Part shown: piece by piece, positions 42,277 to 51,362 of the stretch
Numbering within the stretch: the stretch's first letter is position 1
How the letters are laid out: each line of letters begins with the position of its first letter
Source of the DNA: Anaeromyxobacter sp.
Lineage (GTDB): Bacteria > Myxococcota > Myxococcia > Myxococcales > Anaeromyxobacteraceae
DNA: 64,000 bases
Direction: 5' to 3'
Assembly: GCA_016718565.1 (NCBI GenBank)
Contig: JADKCZ010000002.1
Span: 434,001-498,000 of the forward strand
Made by a program: the position numbers and the translations under genes
Notes under the pieces: generated by a model
Told to the model about the DNA's origin: nothing
Databases searched by the model: none
What the model saw: the letters and a program-made list of their open reading frames with translations, nothing else

Positions 42277-42807
42277 CTAGAGGGAGGGGGGGGCCAGCGT
42301 CTTGAAGCCGCGCTCCAGCGCGATGCGGCCGGAGCGGCAGATCTCGTGGATGCCGAAGGGCCGCAGGCGGTCCTCCAGCGCGTCGAGCTTGCCGGCGGAG
42401 CCGGCCGCCTCGATGACCAGCGCGTCCGGCGAGACGTCCACCATGGTCGCCTCGTAGGTGTCGGCCAGGGCGCGCAGCTCGGCGTGGTTGCGCTCCGGGG
42501 TCCGGATCTTCACCAGCATGAGCTCGCGCTCGATGAGGTCGGCCGGCAGGAGCTCGCGCACCTCCACCACCGGCACCAGCTTCTGCACCTGGCGCACCAC
42601 CTGCTCCACGGTCTTGGAGGAGAGGCGCACCACGATGGTCATGCGCGAGTACTCGGGCCGCTCGGTGGGGCCCACCGTCAGGCTGGCGATGTTGTAGCCG
42701 CGCCGCGAGAAGAGGCCGGCGATGCGGTGCAGCACGCCGGGCTTGTTCTCGACCAGGAGGCTGATGGTGTGGCTGGTGCCGCTGGGCAGGGTCTCGGTCC
42801 GTTCCAT
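42277..42807 (-). CDS. ilvN: Acetolactate synthase small (regulatory) subunit
   Basis: ACT-domain subunit that confers valine feedback on IlvB. The 176-aa frame starts at the ATG at 42807, 1 bp after the ilvB stop, with GGTGAG as ribosome-binding site. A GTG at 42816 overlapping ilvB is an alternative. ISLLVENKPGVLHRIAGLFS is the ACT effector site, and RGYNIASLTVGPTE follows. Confidence 0.95.
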   Translation of the reverse strand: MERTETLPSGTSHTISLLVENKPGVLHRIAGLFSRRGYNIASLTVGPTERPEYSRMTIVVRLSSKTVEQVVRQVQKLVPVVEVRELLPADLIERELMLVKIRTPERNHAELRALADTYEATMVDVSPDALVIEAAGSAGKLDALEDRLRPFGIHEICRSGRIALERGFKTLAPPSL

Positions 42808-42808
42808 G

Positions 42809-44515
42809 TCACTCACCGTCGATCATGTCGTTGAGGGGGGCGCCGGCAGGGACCATGGGGAAGACCTTCTCCTCCTGCCGGATGCGCACGTCGATGATGG
42901 TCGGGCCCGAGGCGTTGGCCAGGGCCTGGTCGATGACCGGATCCAGCTCCTCCACGGTGCGGGCCCGCAGCCCCAGGCACCCGTAGGCCTCCGCCAGCTT
43001 GACGAAGTCCGGGCAGTCGGAGAGCGGCGTCGAGGCGAAGCGGTTGTCGTAGAACAGCTCCTGCCACTGGCGCACCATGCCCAGGAACAGGTTGTTGAGG
43101 ATGAAGATCTTGATGGGCAGGTTGTGGTCCCGCGCCGTGGCCAGGTCCTGCAGCGTCATCTGGAACGAGCCGTCGCCGTCGATGCCGATGACGGTCTCGC
43201 CGGGCCGGCCCATCTGGATGCCGATGGCCGCCGGCAGGCAGAAGCCCATGGTGCCCAGGCCGCCGGAGGTGATGAACTGGCGCGGCGAGGAGGTCTTCCA
43301 CCACTGGGCCGCGAACATCTGGTGCTCGCCCACGCCGGTGGTGACGATGGCCTTGCCGCCGGTCTTCTGCCAGATGCGGTCGATGACGTACTGCGGGAGC
43401 AGCTCGCCCTTGGGATCCTGGGTGTACTTGAGCGGGTGCTTCTGGCGCCAGTCGGCCACCTTGGCCTTCCAGGCCGAGATGTCGGCGCGCCCGTGGGCCT
43501 TGAAGGCGCGGCGCACCTCCTCGGTGAGCTGCGGCAGCAGCCGCTTCAGGTCGCCCACCAGCGGCACCGTGGCGGTCACCAGCTTGGAGATCTCGGCCGG
43601 GTCCACGTCGAGGTGGATGATCTTGGCCTCGGGGGCGAAGGTCGAGAGCTTGCCGGTGACGCGGTCGTCGAAGCGGGCGCCCAGGCAGATGAGCAGGTCG
43701 GCGCCCTGCACCGTGTAGTTGGCGAACTTCGAGCCGTGCATGCCGAACATGGCCAGGCAGAGCGGGTGGGTCTCCGGGAAGGAGCCCTTGCCGTGCACCG
43801 TGGTCACCACCGGCGCGTCCAGCAGCTCGGCGAAGGCGAAGACCTCCTGGTGGGCGTCGGCGGTGCGCACCCCGCCGCCCAGGTAGACCACCGGGCGGGA
43901 GGCGGAGCGGATCAGCGCGGCGGCGTCCTTGAGGCGCGGCTCCTCCCGCATGGGCGGGTGGTAGCCGGGGATGGAGACCGTCTCGGGGTACTCGAAGTCG
44001 AGCTCGGTGTTGAGCACGTCCTTGGGCACGTCGATCAGCACCGGACCGGGCCGGCCGGTGCGGGCGATGTAGAAGGCCTCCTTGAGGACGCGCGGCAGGT
44101 CGCGGACGTCGGTCACCAGCCAGTTGTGCTTGGTGATGGGCATGGTGATGCCCGTGATGTCCGCCTCCTGGAAGGCGTCGGTGCCGATGAGCGGCGAGGA
44201 GACGTTGGCGGTGATGGCCACCAGCGGCACCGAGTCCATGTAGGCGTCGGCGATGGGGGTCACCAGGTTGGTGGCGCCCGGGCCGGAGGTGCCCATGCAC
44301 ACGCCCACCTTGCCGGTGGCGTGGGCGTAGCCCTCGGCGGCGTGCCCGCCCACCTGCTCGTGGCGGATGAGCACCATCTTGATCGTCTCGCAGCCGTACA
44401 TGGCGTCGTAGATGGGCAGGATGGTGCCGCCGGGCATGCCGTAGACCACCTCCACGCCCTCGGCCTCCAGCGCCCGCCGCACCGCCATCGCTCCGGTGAT
44501 CCTCTCAGTGGCCAT
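42809..44515 (-). CDS. ilvB: Acetolactate synthase large (catalytic) subunit
   Basis: TPP- and FAD-dependent synthase for acetolactate or acetohydroxybutyrate. The protein has 568 aa. The conserved Glu lies in MVLIRHEQVGGHAAEGYA. GDGSFQMTLQDLATA followed by NNLFLGMVRQW is the TPP/Mg motif. It starts 219 bp after leuA. That gap is extremely GC-rich; I see only a doubtful 29-codon frame (44644-44733) in it. Confidence 0.95.
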   Translation of the reverse strand: MATERITGAMAVRRALEAEGVEVVYGMPGGTILPIYDAMYGCETIKMVLIRHEQVGGHAAEGYAHATGKVGVCMGTSGPGATNLVTPIADAYMDSVPLVAITANVSSPLIGTDAFQEADITGITMPITKHNWLVTDVRDLPRVLKEAFYIARTGRPGPVLIDVPKDVLNTELDFEYPETVSIPGYHPPMREEPRLKDAAALIRSASRPVVYLGGGVRTADAHQEVFAFAELLDAPVVTTVHGKGSFPETHPLCLAMFGMHGSKFANYTVQGADLLICLGARFDDRVTGKLSTFAPEAKIIHLDVDPAEISKLVTATVPLVGDLKRLLPQLTEEVRRAFKAHGRADISAWKAKVADWRQKHPLKYTQDPKGELLPQYVIDRIWQKTGGKAIVTTGVGEHQMFAAQWWKTSSPRQFITSGGLGTMGFCLPAAIGIQMGRPGETVIGIDGDGSFQMTLQDLATARDHNLPIKIFILNNLFLGMVRQWQELFYDNRFASTPLSDCPDFVKLAEAYGCLGLRARTVEELDPVIDQALANASGPTIIDVRIRQEEKVFPMVPAGAPLNDMIDGE

Positions 44516-44734
44516 GTCGCTCCTCGCTGAACCTGGTCGGTGATGCCGTGCTTCGATCCGGTCTCGTCCTGCTCGGCGGCGGCGGGCCGGCCGGCCTCGG
44601 GGGGTGCGGCGCTGGCCGCGCGCCCCGGGCTGGCCGCCCGCCCCTATACCTTCGACCGCGACGCCCCCCCGCCGCGCCGGCGCGGCGTGGCGGCCGGCCG
44701 GCGGCGCGGCGCGCCGTCCAGGGTGGCGCTCATG

Positions 44735-46387
44735 TCAGGGCGACCCCAGCTCGGCGCGGGCGGCCTGGTCGGCCGGGGCCACCTTGAGCGCGATGCGGTT
44801 GACCACGTCGAGGAAGGCGATGGCGCTCCCCTCGATGATGTCGGTGGAGAGGGCCCGGCCGCGGTAGACGCCGGTGGGGTGCTCCACCTCGATGGAGACC
44901 TCGCCCTGGGCGTCCTCGCCGGTGGAGACGCTGGCGATCTGGTAGTCGCGCAGCTTGACCGTGAAGCCGGTCACCTGCTCGATGGCCTTGAAGACCGCGT
45001 CCACCGGGCCGTCGCCGGAGGCCACCGCCTGCAGCTTCTCGCCGGCGGCGTTCTTGAGCGAGACCGAGGCCACCGGCAGCGTGCCGGTGCCGGAGGTGGT
45101 GGAGAGGGCCTCCAGCGTCCAGGCCACCGTCCCCTTCCCCAGGATCTGGCCGTGCACCACCAGGGCCTCGATGTCGGCGTCGTAGATGTCCTTCTTCTTG
45201 TCGGCCAGCACCTTGAAGTCGGTGAAGACCTTGTCGACGGCCGCGTCGGGCAGCTGGTAGCCGAGCGCCACCAGCCGCTCCTTGAGGGCGTGGCGGCCGG
45301 AGTGCTTGCCCAGCACCAGCTGGCTCCTGGCGAAGCCGACCTCCTCGGGCTTCATGATCTCGTAGGTCTCGCGGTGCGTCAGCATGCCGTGCTGGTGGAT
45401 GCCGGCCTCGTGGGCGAAGGCGTTCTGGCCCACGATGGCCTTGTTGCGCTGCACGTGCAGGCCGGTGACCTGCGAGACCAGGCGGCTGGTGGGGAAGAGC
45501 CGCTCGGTGCGGACCCCGTGCGACAGCTTGAGGACGTCCTGGCGCGTCTTGCACGCCATGACGATCTCCTCGAGCGAGGCGTTGCCGGCCCGCTCGCCGA
45601 TGCCGTTGATGGTGCACTCCACCTGGCGGGCGCCCTCCATGACCCCGGCCAGCGAGTTGGCCACGGCCAGGCCCAGGTCGTTGTGGCAGTGGACCGAGAT
45701 GACGGCCTTCTCGATGCCGCGCACGTGCCGCTTGAGGTGGCGGATGGTCTCGGCGTAGGTGGAGGGCAGCGCGTAGCCCACCGTGTCCGGGATGTTCACC
45801 GTGGTGGCGCCGGCCTCGATGGCCCGCTCGACCACCTCCACCAGGAAGTCGAGCTCGGTGCGGGCCGAGTCCTCGGCCGAGAACTCCACGTCGTCGAACT
45901 TCTCGCGCGCCATCTTCACGCCCTCGACGGCCCGGCGGATGATCTCCTCCTTGGCCATCTTGAGCTTGAAGTCGCGGTGGATGGGGCTGGTGGCCAGGAA
46001 GACGTGGCAGCGGCGCCGGGGCGCGTCCTTGAGCGCCTCCCAGGAGGCGGCGATGTCGCCCTTGCTGCAGCGGGAGAGGCTGCAGACGATGGGCCCGGCC
46101 ACCTCGCGCCCGACCGCCCGGATCGACTCCAGGTCGCCCGGCGAGGCGGCCGCGAAGCCGGCCTCGATGACGTCGACGCCCAGGTCGCGCAGCGCCTTGG
46201 CCACCTGGAGCTTCTGCTCCAGGTTCATGGAGGCCCCGGGGGACTGCTCCCCGTCGCGCAGGGTGGTGTCGAAGATGACGATGCGGTCCTGGCCGGCTGG
46301 GTTCACTGGTGGTTGCCTTTTCGTTTCGGGCACTTGCGCGGTGGGGACGATGTGGGGGTCGGATACTGTAGCAGAGGGACTCGACAT
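44735..46387 (-). CDS. leuA: 2-isopropylmalate synthase
   Basis: First committed step of leucine synthesis. The 550-aa protein has the catalytic TIM barrel (FDTTLRDGEQSPGASM) with the metal ligands HCHNDLGLAVANS and the GERAGNASLEEIVM motif. The C-terminal allosteric LeuA domain, which binds leucine, is present (VASGDGPVDAVFKAIEQ). About 34 extra residues precede the barrel. It follows thrS by 226 bp of putative leader with its own promoter. Confidence 0.95.
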   Translation of the reverse strand: MSSPSATVSDPHIVPTAQVPETKRQPPVNPAGQDRIVIFDTTLRDGEQSPGASMNLEQKLQVAKALRDLGVDVIEAGFAAASPGDLESIRAVGREVAGPIVCSLSRCSKGDIAASWEALKDAPRRRCHVFLATSPIHRDFKLKMAKEEIIRRAVEGVKMAREKFDDVEFSAEDSARTELDFLVEVVERAIEAGATTVNIPDTVGYALPSTYAETIRHLKRHVRGIEKAVISVHCHNDLGLAVANSLAGVMEGARQVECTINGIGERAGNASLEEIVMACKTRQDVLKLSHGVRTERLFPTSRLVSQVTGLHVQRNKAIVGQNAFAHEAGIHQHGMLTHRETYEIMKPEEVGFARSQLVLGKHSGRHALKERLVALGYQLPDAAVDKVFTDFKVLADKKKDIYDADIEALVVHGQILGKGTVAWTLEALSTTSGTGTLPVASVSLKNAAGEKLQAVASGDGPVDAVFKAIEQVTGFTVKLRDYQIASVSTGEDAQGEVSIEVEHPTGVYRGRALSTDIIEGSAIAFLDVVNRIALKVAPADQAARAELGSP

Positions 46388-46412
46388 GGCGAAACCTCGG
46401 GCTCCTGGGTGG

Positions 46413-46515
46413 GGCCGAAGGAGGGTGGCTCGCCTGTCGAGGGCAACCTCTCCGGCCGGGAAGGCGGGAAGAGGTCGCGGCGCAGCGTCACCCTGGCCGG
46501 GATACCTCTCCCGCC
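46413..46515 (-). promoter_or_regulatory. Candidate leucine attenuator: alternative hairpins before leuA
   Basis: On the minus strand three segments can pair in exclusive ways. Segment 1 (46504-46515) pairs with segment 2 (46463-46475) over about 12 bp with one bulge. Segment 2 also matches segment 3 (ACCTCT/AGAGGT, 46446-46451). Segment 3 (GGCCGGAG, 46450-46457) can pair with segment 4 (CTTCGGCC, 46413-46420) just before the leuA ribosome-binding site. Segment 1 lies in the leader peptide gene right after its CTT pair. No T tract is present, so control could be translational. Confidence 0.45.
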
Positions 46516-46553
46516 GGGCGAAGAAGTCGGTGCTGGCTGCGCGCGAAGGACAT
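46488..46553 (-). CDS. leuL: Putative leucine leader peptide
   Basis: A 21-codon frame (MSFARSQHRLLRPAG...) beginning about 4 nt after the predicted transcript start, so almost leaderless. Codons 10-11 are tandem CTT (46521-46526), a rare leucine codon in such GC-rich DNA, as expected for ribosome stalling when leucyl-tRNA is low. There is no ribosome-binding site. Too short for homology; the call rests on position, codons and the hairpins that follow. Confidence 0.42.
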   Translation of the reverse strand: MSFARSQHRLLRPAGEVSRPG

Positions 46554-46563
46554 CAGGAGGAGA

Positions 46564-46592
46564 AAGCTAGCGATCGCCGCGGCCCCGGTCAA
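46564..46592 (-). promoter_or_regulatory. leuA operon promoter
   Basis: TTGACC (46587-46592) and TAGCTT (46564-46569) on the minus strand, 17 bp apart, lying just after the thrS stop codon. It would start the leuA-ilvBNC transcript near 46557. Confidence 0.55.
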
Positions 46593-46613
46593 GGGGGCGG
46601 GGGCCGGCGAGAC

Positions 46614-48576
46614 CTAATACGGCGGCCGCGCCTCGGCGCCGAGGAGGGCCAGGAAGGCCTCCAGCCCCATGGTCTTCAGGTCCTCGCCGCCGCGCCGGCG
46701 CGGCGCCACGCCCTGGGCCTCGACCTCCTTCTCTCCGACGATCAGCGCGTAGGGGATCTTGGCCAGCTCGGCGTTGCGGATCTTGGCGCCCAGCTTGTCC
46801 GAGGAGTCGTCCAGCTCGACGCGCCACCCCTGCGCCACCAGCCGCCGGTGGACCTCGCGGCCCCAGGCGTCGAAGCGCTCCGACACCATCAGCACACGCG
46901 CCTGCACCGGGGAGAGCCAGGCCGGGAAGGCGCCGGCGTAGTGCTCGGTGAGGATGGCGATGAAGCGCTCGAAGGAGCCGTAGATGGCCCGGTGGATCAC
47001 CACCGGCCGGTGCTCGGCGTTGTCGGCCCCCACGAAGGTGAGGTCGAAGCGCTCCGGGGCGGCGTAGTCCAGCTGGATGGTGCAGGTCTGCCACTGCCGG
47101 CCCAGCGAGTCGGTCACCGTGAAGTCGATCTTGGGGCCGTAGAAGGCGCCGTCGCCCGGGTTGAGCGTCCAGGGCAGCCCGATGCGGTCGAGGGCGGCCC
47201 GCAGGGCCCCCTCGGCCTTGTCCCAGAGCGCGTCGTCGCCGATGCGGTCCTCCTGGGCGGGCGGGCGGGTGGAGAACTGCAGGCCGAACTGCAGCCCGAA
47301 GGCCCCGTAGACCACCTTCATCAGGTCGACGATGCGCTGCACCTCGTCGGCGATCTGCGACTCCATCAGGTAGATGTGCGAGTCGTCCTGCTCGAACTGC
47401 CGCACCCGGGTGAGCCCGCCCAGCGAGCCGGAGGCCTCGTTGCGGTGCAGCGCGTCGGTGGTGTAGTAGCGCAGCGGCAGCTCGCGGTAGGAGCGGCGCG
47501 CCATCCGGTAGATGAGGTGGTGCGACGGGCAGTTCATGGGCTTGAGCGAGAAGGAGCAGCGCTCGTCGAGCGGCAGCGCCGGGTCGGACTCGCTGTCCAC
47601 CACCAGGAACATGTTCTTCTTGTAGGGCCCCCAGTGGCCGCTCTGCTCCCAGAGCCGCTTGTTGAAGAGCAGCGGGGTCTTCACCTCCTGGTAGCCGTTG
47701 GCGTTGACGAGGTGGCGCATGGCCTCCTCGAGCACGTTGTAGAGGGTGGTGCCGGCCGGCAGCCAGAAGGGCGAGCCCGGGGCGTACTCGTGGAAGGCGA
47801 AGAGGCCGAGGGCCGGCCCCAGCTTGCGGTGGTCGCGCTTCTTCACCTCCTCGAGCTTGAGGAGGTGGGCGTCGAGGGCCTTCTTGTCGAAGAAGGCGGT
47901 GCCGTAGATGCGCTGCAGCATGGCGTTCTTGGAGTCGCCCCGCCAGTAGGCGCCGGCCACGCTGGTCAGCTTCACCACCCCGACGCGGCCGGTGGACGGG
48001 CCGTGCGGCCCCAGGCAGAAGTCCACCCAGTCGCCGTGGCGGTAGAGCGTGAGGGTGGTGGCCCCCTTGGCCACGATGTCCTTCACGATCTCGACCTTGT
48101 AGGCCTCGCCCAGCCCCTCGAAGAGCGCGATGGCCGCCGCCGGGGTGACCTCCTCGCGCACGAAGGGCAGGTCGGCCTTGATGGCCTCGTTGGTGGCCTT
48201 CTCGATCCGCTCCAGGTCCTCCGGGCCGAACGGCGTGGGCCGCGCGAAGTCGTAGTAGAAGCCCTCCTCGATGGACGGGCCGATGGTGACCTGGGTGCCG
48301 GGGTAGAGCTGCTGCACCACCGCCGCCATGACGTGGGCGGCGTCGTGGCGCGCCACCTCCAGGGCCTCGGGGTTCCTGGTGGTCACCACCTCGAGCGAGA
48401 CGTCCCGCTCCAGCGCCCGCGACAGGTCCACCGCCACCCCGTCCAGCTTGGCCACGTAGGCCGCCTTGGCGAGGCCGGCGCCGATGTGCAGCCTGACGAA
48501 GTCGAGGACGGTGGTGCCGCGCGGCGGCCTCCTTCTGGCTGCCGTCGGGGAGGGTCACCTTGACGAGGTCGGACAT
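46614..48576 (-). pseudogene. thrS: Threonyl-tRNA synthetase with a frameshift near the 5' end
   Basis: Charges tRNA-Thr. The true start is ATG 48576 (MSDLVKVTLPDGSQKE) behind an AGGAGC box. At about 48518-48530, in a GCCGCCGCGCGGC run, the frame is lost. The remaining 613 residues from 48455 continue the TGS domain and then the complete editing and catalytic domains (RNEASGSLGGLTRVRQFEQD; zinc ligands in PMNCPSHH, DDSHIY and VIHRAI). The total length is one nucleotide away from a multiple of three, so a 2-nt loss or a 1-nt gain repairs it. The gene is essential unless a second copy exists, so a sequencing error is quite possible; initiation at the GTG at 48455 would give a protein lacking part of TGS. 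Confidence 0.85.
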
Positions 48577-48610
48577 GTGCTCCTGCCGCGGACCGGGGAG
48601 CGCAAGAAGA

Positions 48611-48631
48611 GGCCAGCCAGTCGGGCTGGCC
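48611..48631 (-). terminator. Hairpin between the sigma pseudogene and thrS
   Basis: A perfect 8-bp stem (GGCCAGCC / GGCTGGCC) with a 5-nt loop, followed on the minus strand by TCTTCTTG. It is either the terminator of the ECF sigma gene or a leader element of thrS. Confidence 0.5.
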
Positions 48632-48716
48632 GGGGCCGGCCGGGCCCGTGGCTTGTAGCGCGGGGCGGCGCGGAGGCGCAAGGAAGCCGCGCCGTCGCCC
48701 GCGGGCCCCTCGGCCC

Positions 48717-49349
48717 TCAGCCCACCAGCCCGCGGCCGGCGCTCGCCGCCAGGAAGGCGCGCGCCCCGTCGAGGAAGCGCTCCAGCTTGCGCGCCACGCT
48801 GCGGCGCGACAGGCCCAGGAGCCCGGCCACCTCCTCGTGCGCCATGCCGTCCACCAGCACGGCCACGGCGATGGCCTGCGTCACCTCGTCGAAGCGGCGC
48901 AGCACCGCCCGCGCCAGCAGCCGGTCGGAGCTGGGGTCACCGGGCGGCTCGGCGGGCGGGGCGAGGTCCAGCTCCAGCCGGTCCTCGCCGCGGAAGTGGG
49001 CGGTGCGCAGCGTGTTGAGGCAGTGGTTGGTGGTGACCCGCTAGAGCCACGGCAGGATCGGGCCGCGCCCCGCCACCTTCGCCAGGTCCCGCACCAGCTT
49101 CACGAAGACGTCCTGGGTGGCGTCGAGCGCCGCGTCGCGGTTGCGCAGCAGCCGCAGGCAGCGCCGATAGACCGCCGGGCCGTAGGTCCGATAGAGCCGG
49201 TCGGCGCGGGCGGCGGCCAGGCGGCGCTCGCCCTCCCCCACCCAGGCGCGCGGCGGCGGGGCCAGCCCGAGCACCGGAGGGGGCCGAGCCGGGTGGGACG
49301 GCGCGGCCGGGTCGGGCCGGAGGGTGAGGGCCAGGTGGGAGCTCGGCAT
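48717..49349 (-). pseudogene. ECF sigma factor interrupted by an in-frame TAG
   Basis: One reading frame of 211 codons from the ATG at 49349. Region 2 is clear (LYRTYGPAVYRRCLRLLRN, DATQDVFVKLVRDL), then PWL is followed by TAG (49041-49043) and the frame continues RVTTNHCLNTLR, region 4 (EEVAGLLGLSRRSVARKLER) and the normal end. The related WLTRIATNHCLN of the intact sigma factor at 22529-23113 shows that a single-base change, probably TAC to TAG, made the stop. It is inactive unless the stop is suppressed. Confidence 0.85.
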
Positions 49350-49525
49350 GGCACCTCATGGGTGTCCACCGGAGGCCAGGTGCGCTTGTCACCTGAAGGC
49401 ACGACCCCCGGGAGGCCGGCGGTCCGTTGGGGGTCAACGGACCGTGACGGGCCGGTGCCGGTGTCCAGGGCGGCCGGGCCCATCAAAATGATCGGCCGGG
49501 GGCTGCGCCGGACCCGCCAACGAAG

Positions 49526-49554
49526 GAGGGGCTGGCCACCTCGGCCAACCCCTC
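49526..49554 (-). terminator. Hairpin beyond the tRNA-Val 3' fragment
   Basis: A GAGGGG-C-TGGCC / GGCCA-A-CCCCTC stem with one mismatch and a 5-nt loop, 15 bp outside the left repeat of the element. It is probably the terminator that served tRNA-Val before the element inserted. Confidence 0.5.
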
Positions 49555-49568
49555 GTCTCCCTGCTTCA

Positions 49569-49610
49569 TAGGCCCGGCCGGGTTCGAACCGGCGACCCCT
49601 GCCGTGTCAA
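49569..49610. repeat. attL: displaced 3' part of tRNA-Val, 42-bp direct repeat
   Basis: Identical over 42 bp to 57919-57960. It spans the T arm, acceptor 3' side and anticodon-loop half of tRNA-Val on the minus strand. The sequence before and after differs from the other copy, so the repeat has sharp ends, as left by site-specific integration in a tRNA anticodon-loop region. Confidence 0.93.
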
Positions 49611-49614
49611 TTTT

Positions 49615-50928
49615 GTGTGCGTCTGTCCACGGGAGTCCATGCTAGTCTCCAGCCCTTTTTTATTGCTGCCGGGGGCAGGGGGGGTGCCCACCGCAAATCA
49701 GGCTCGTTCATCCAAGAATTCATCCAGCGATTCATCTACTGCCCGCCGGTGGGAGAAACCGGAGGCGCCGCCGAGGGGCTTCACCGAGGCATGGATCGCA
49801 GGGCTTCCACACGGGCCGAGCCGCTACGAAGTCGGGGACCCGCGCGCCGGGCCTGTGCATCCGCGTTGCAGCGGAGCCGGGCAAGTCCAAGTCCTGGGTC
49901 TGGTACGCGGTGGACGGCGGGAAGCGCCGATGCATCGTGTTCGGCCGGTGGCCCGCCGTCAGCGTGGACCGCGCGCGGCGCTTGCTGGGGGCCAGGAGGC
50001 GGGGGGCGGGCCTGGTGGACCCCACCGGCGGCCGAAGGGGGATGCTGGTCGGCCTGGCCGAGAGTTCTTCCGCTCCGGATAAGCCGCGCGCCGCACGCCT
50101 GGGCCGATCCATCCTCGACAACTACCTCTTGCCCACCATGGGGTGAAGACTCGACCACAAGGGATGCTTGCCCCGAACTCGCTTGCGATGGCGCGAGGGT
50201 TCACGCCGCGGCGGTGCTCCAGATCACCAAGGCGCTTAGCCGGTTTGCGGTGGCAGGGGAGCACCTCGCGGTAGATGTCGCCGCCCCTCTCCGCCCTCAG
50301 ATGCTCCGCGCCATCACCAATAGCGAACGGGACCGGGTGGTGGAGGCGGATGAGTTGCCGCTCCTGCTCTCTGGCCTGCACCAGCTGGGCGACCCTACCC
50401 GCACGCTCCTGCGCTTGCTCCTCGCCACCGGCGTGCGGACGGGGGAGCTCCTCGGCGCATCCCGGTCTGAGTTCGATCTCGAGGCCGCGGTCTGGACGAT
50501 CCCACCGGAGCGACAGAAGCTGACAAGGGACAAGATCGAGAAGGCCAAGCCCTGGCGCGTACCTCTCGCCCCCTCGGTGGTGGCCCTGCTGAAAAGCCTC
50601 AAGAAGCCGGCGCCGAAGTCCAAGTGGGTGCTGCCTCGGCGACTCCAGGGGGCGTCGCGAAGGTGCTCTCCGCCCTGCGCCGGCTCCGGGTCTCGACACG
50701 CCACGCGCGCGAGGCGCCGAGGCCAGGAAGGCGGAAGGCCCGGCCGCCCGGGCACGGGTGCCGAGGATGGTGCTCCGGTGGGCAGGTGAACGCCGACTTG
50801 CCGCACTTCGGGCTGGGAGGGTGCCCGCTGAGGTGGCGGGCGGTGCCGGCCCACGGATCAAGGGGGTCCGGGCGTCTACGCGGGGGCTACTTCGATCAGC
50901 GCAAGAATGGATGGCCCGGTGGGCCTGA
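49615..50928 (+). pseudogene. Decayed tyrosine recombinase (integrase)
   Basis: Homology runs through several frames. The N-terminal DUF4102-like arm domain begins FTEAWIAGLPHGPSRYEVGD in one frame and continues SKSWVWYAVDGGKRRCIVFG and WPAVSVDRARRLLGARR in another, until a stop near 50144. A third frame has the core-binding remains VLQITKALSRFAVAGEHLA and the catalytic Arg in LLATGVRTGELLGASRSEF (about 50436). The C-terminal end, RVPAEVAGGAGPRIKGV, lies in a further frame; the usual HxxR, GH and Tyr residues are missing or unreadable. It lies directly inside attL, as integrases do. Confidence 0.85.
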
Positions 50929-50991
50929 CGCTGTCGAGGCCGCGGAGGGGAGGAATCCCGGGAAATCATTTCCTTGGGGTGTCGGGGGGGC

Positions 50992-51237
50992 GGGGTGACC
51001 GGGGTGACGCCTTCTGGCCCATGAAGGGCCTTTAGGGGGTGTCACCCCGTCACCCCTGTCACCCCCGGATCTGGCACCCCCCTGCCATGCCCGGCTACCC
51101 TCCCACCAATACTCCCAATTAAGAAAGAGAGTGACGGGGTGACGGGGGGGGATCCACAAGGGAAAGGCGTCCCTCCAGCGTCCCCCCCCCCTCGGTGGTG
51201 GGGGGTGACGCTTTCCTCCGGGGGTCGGCGTCACCCC
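50992..51237. repeat. GGGGTGAC iteron cluster, putative replication origin
   Basis: At least eight copies of a 9-mer GGGGTGAC(G/C/A). Direct copies lie at 50992-51000, 51001-51009, 51136-51144 and 51202-51210. Inverted copies lie at 51040-51048, 51048-51056, 51057-51065 and 51229-51237. A truncated GTGACG is at 51131. The last two form an 18-nt-loop inverted repeat. The AT-rich patch around 51102-51132 sits between the groups. Satellite and plasmid origins are built in this way. The initiator could be the AlpA-like, RHH or primase-helicase protein encoded next door. Confidence 0.72.
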
Positions 51238-51334
51238 AGGCGCTCCGGCCCCTCGCGGTGGGCTGGCGCCGGCCCAATTGAAAGCCTGAAATTCAAGCTA
51301 TCAGTTCGGGGCAATTTATTGATTTTCGGCCCAC

Positions 51335-51362
51335 TTGACGTTTGCGCTATGTCCCGTAGGGT
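51335..51362 (+). promoter_or_regulatory. Possible promoter of the element's regulatory genes
   Basis: TTGACG (51335-51340) and TAGGGT (51357-51362) with a 16-bp spacer, in the AT-rich stretch upstream of the RHH gene. The -10 box is weak. Confidence 0.35.

Noticed and set aside
44644..44733. 29-codon frame starting 1 bp after leuA
   Set aside because: Arg/Ala/Pro low-complexity translation from very GC-rich DNA, no ribosome-binding site and no conservation known; kept out of the gene list.
46303..46491. 62-codon minus-strand frame in the leuA leader, overlapping the leuA 5' end
   Set aside because: No ribosome-binding site, overlaps the proposed hairpins and the leuA start in another frame; composition is Pro/Arg-rich.
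49569..49610. A second tRNA gene at the left repeat
   Set aside because: Only the 3' part of tRNA-Val is present; the D arm, acceptor 5' side and half the anticodon arm are missing, so it is an attachment-site remnant.
50992..51237. CRISPR array
   Set aside because: Repeats are only 9 bp, in both orientations and irregularly spaced without equal-length spacers; no cas genes are present. They are iterons.
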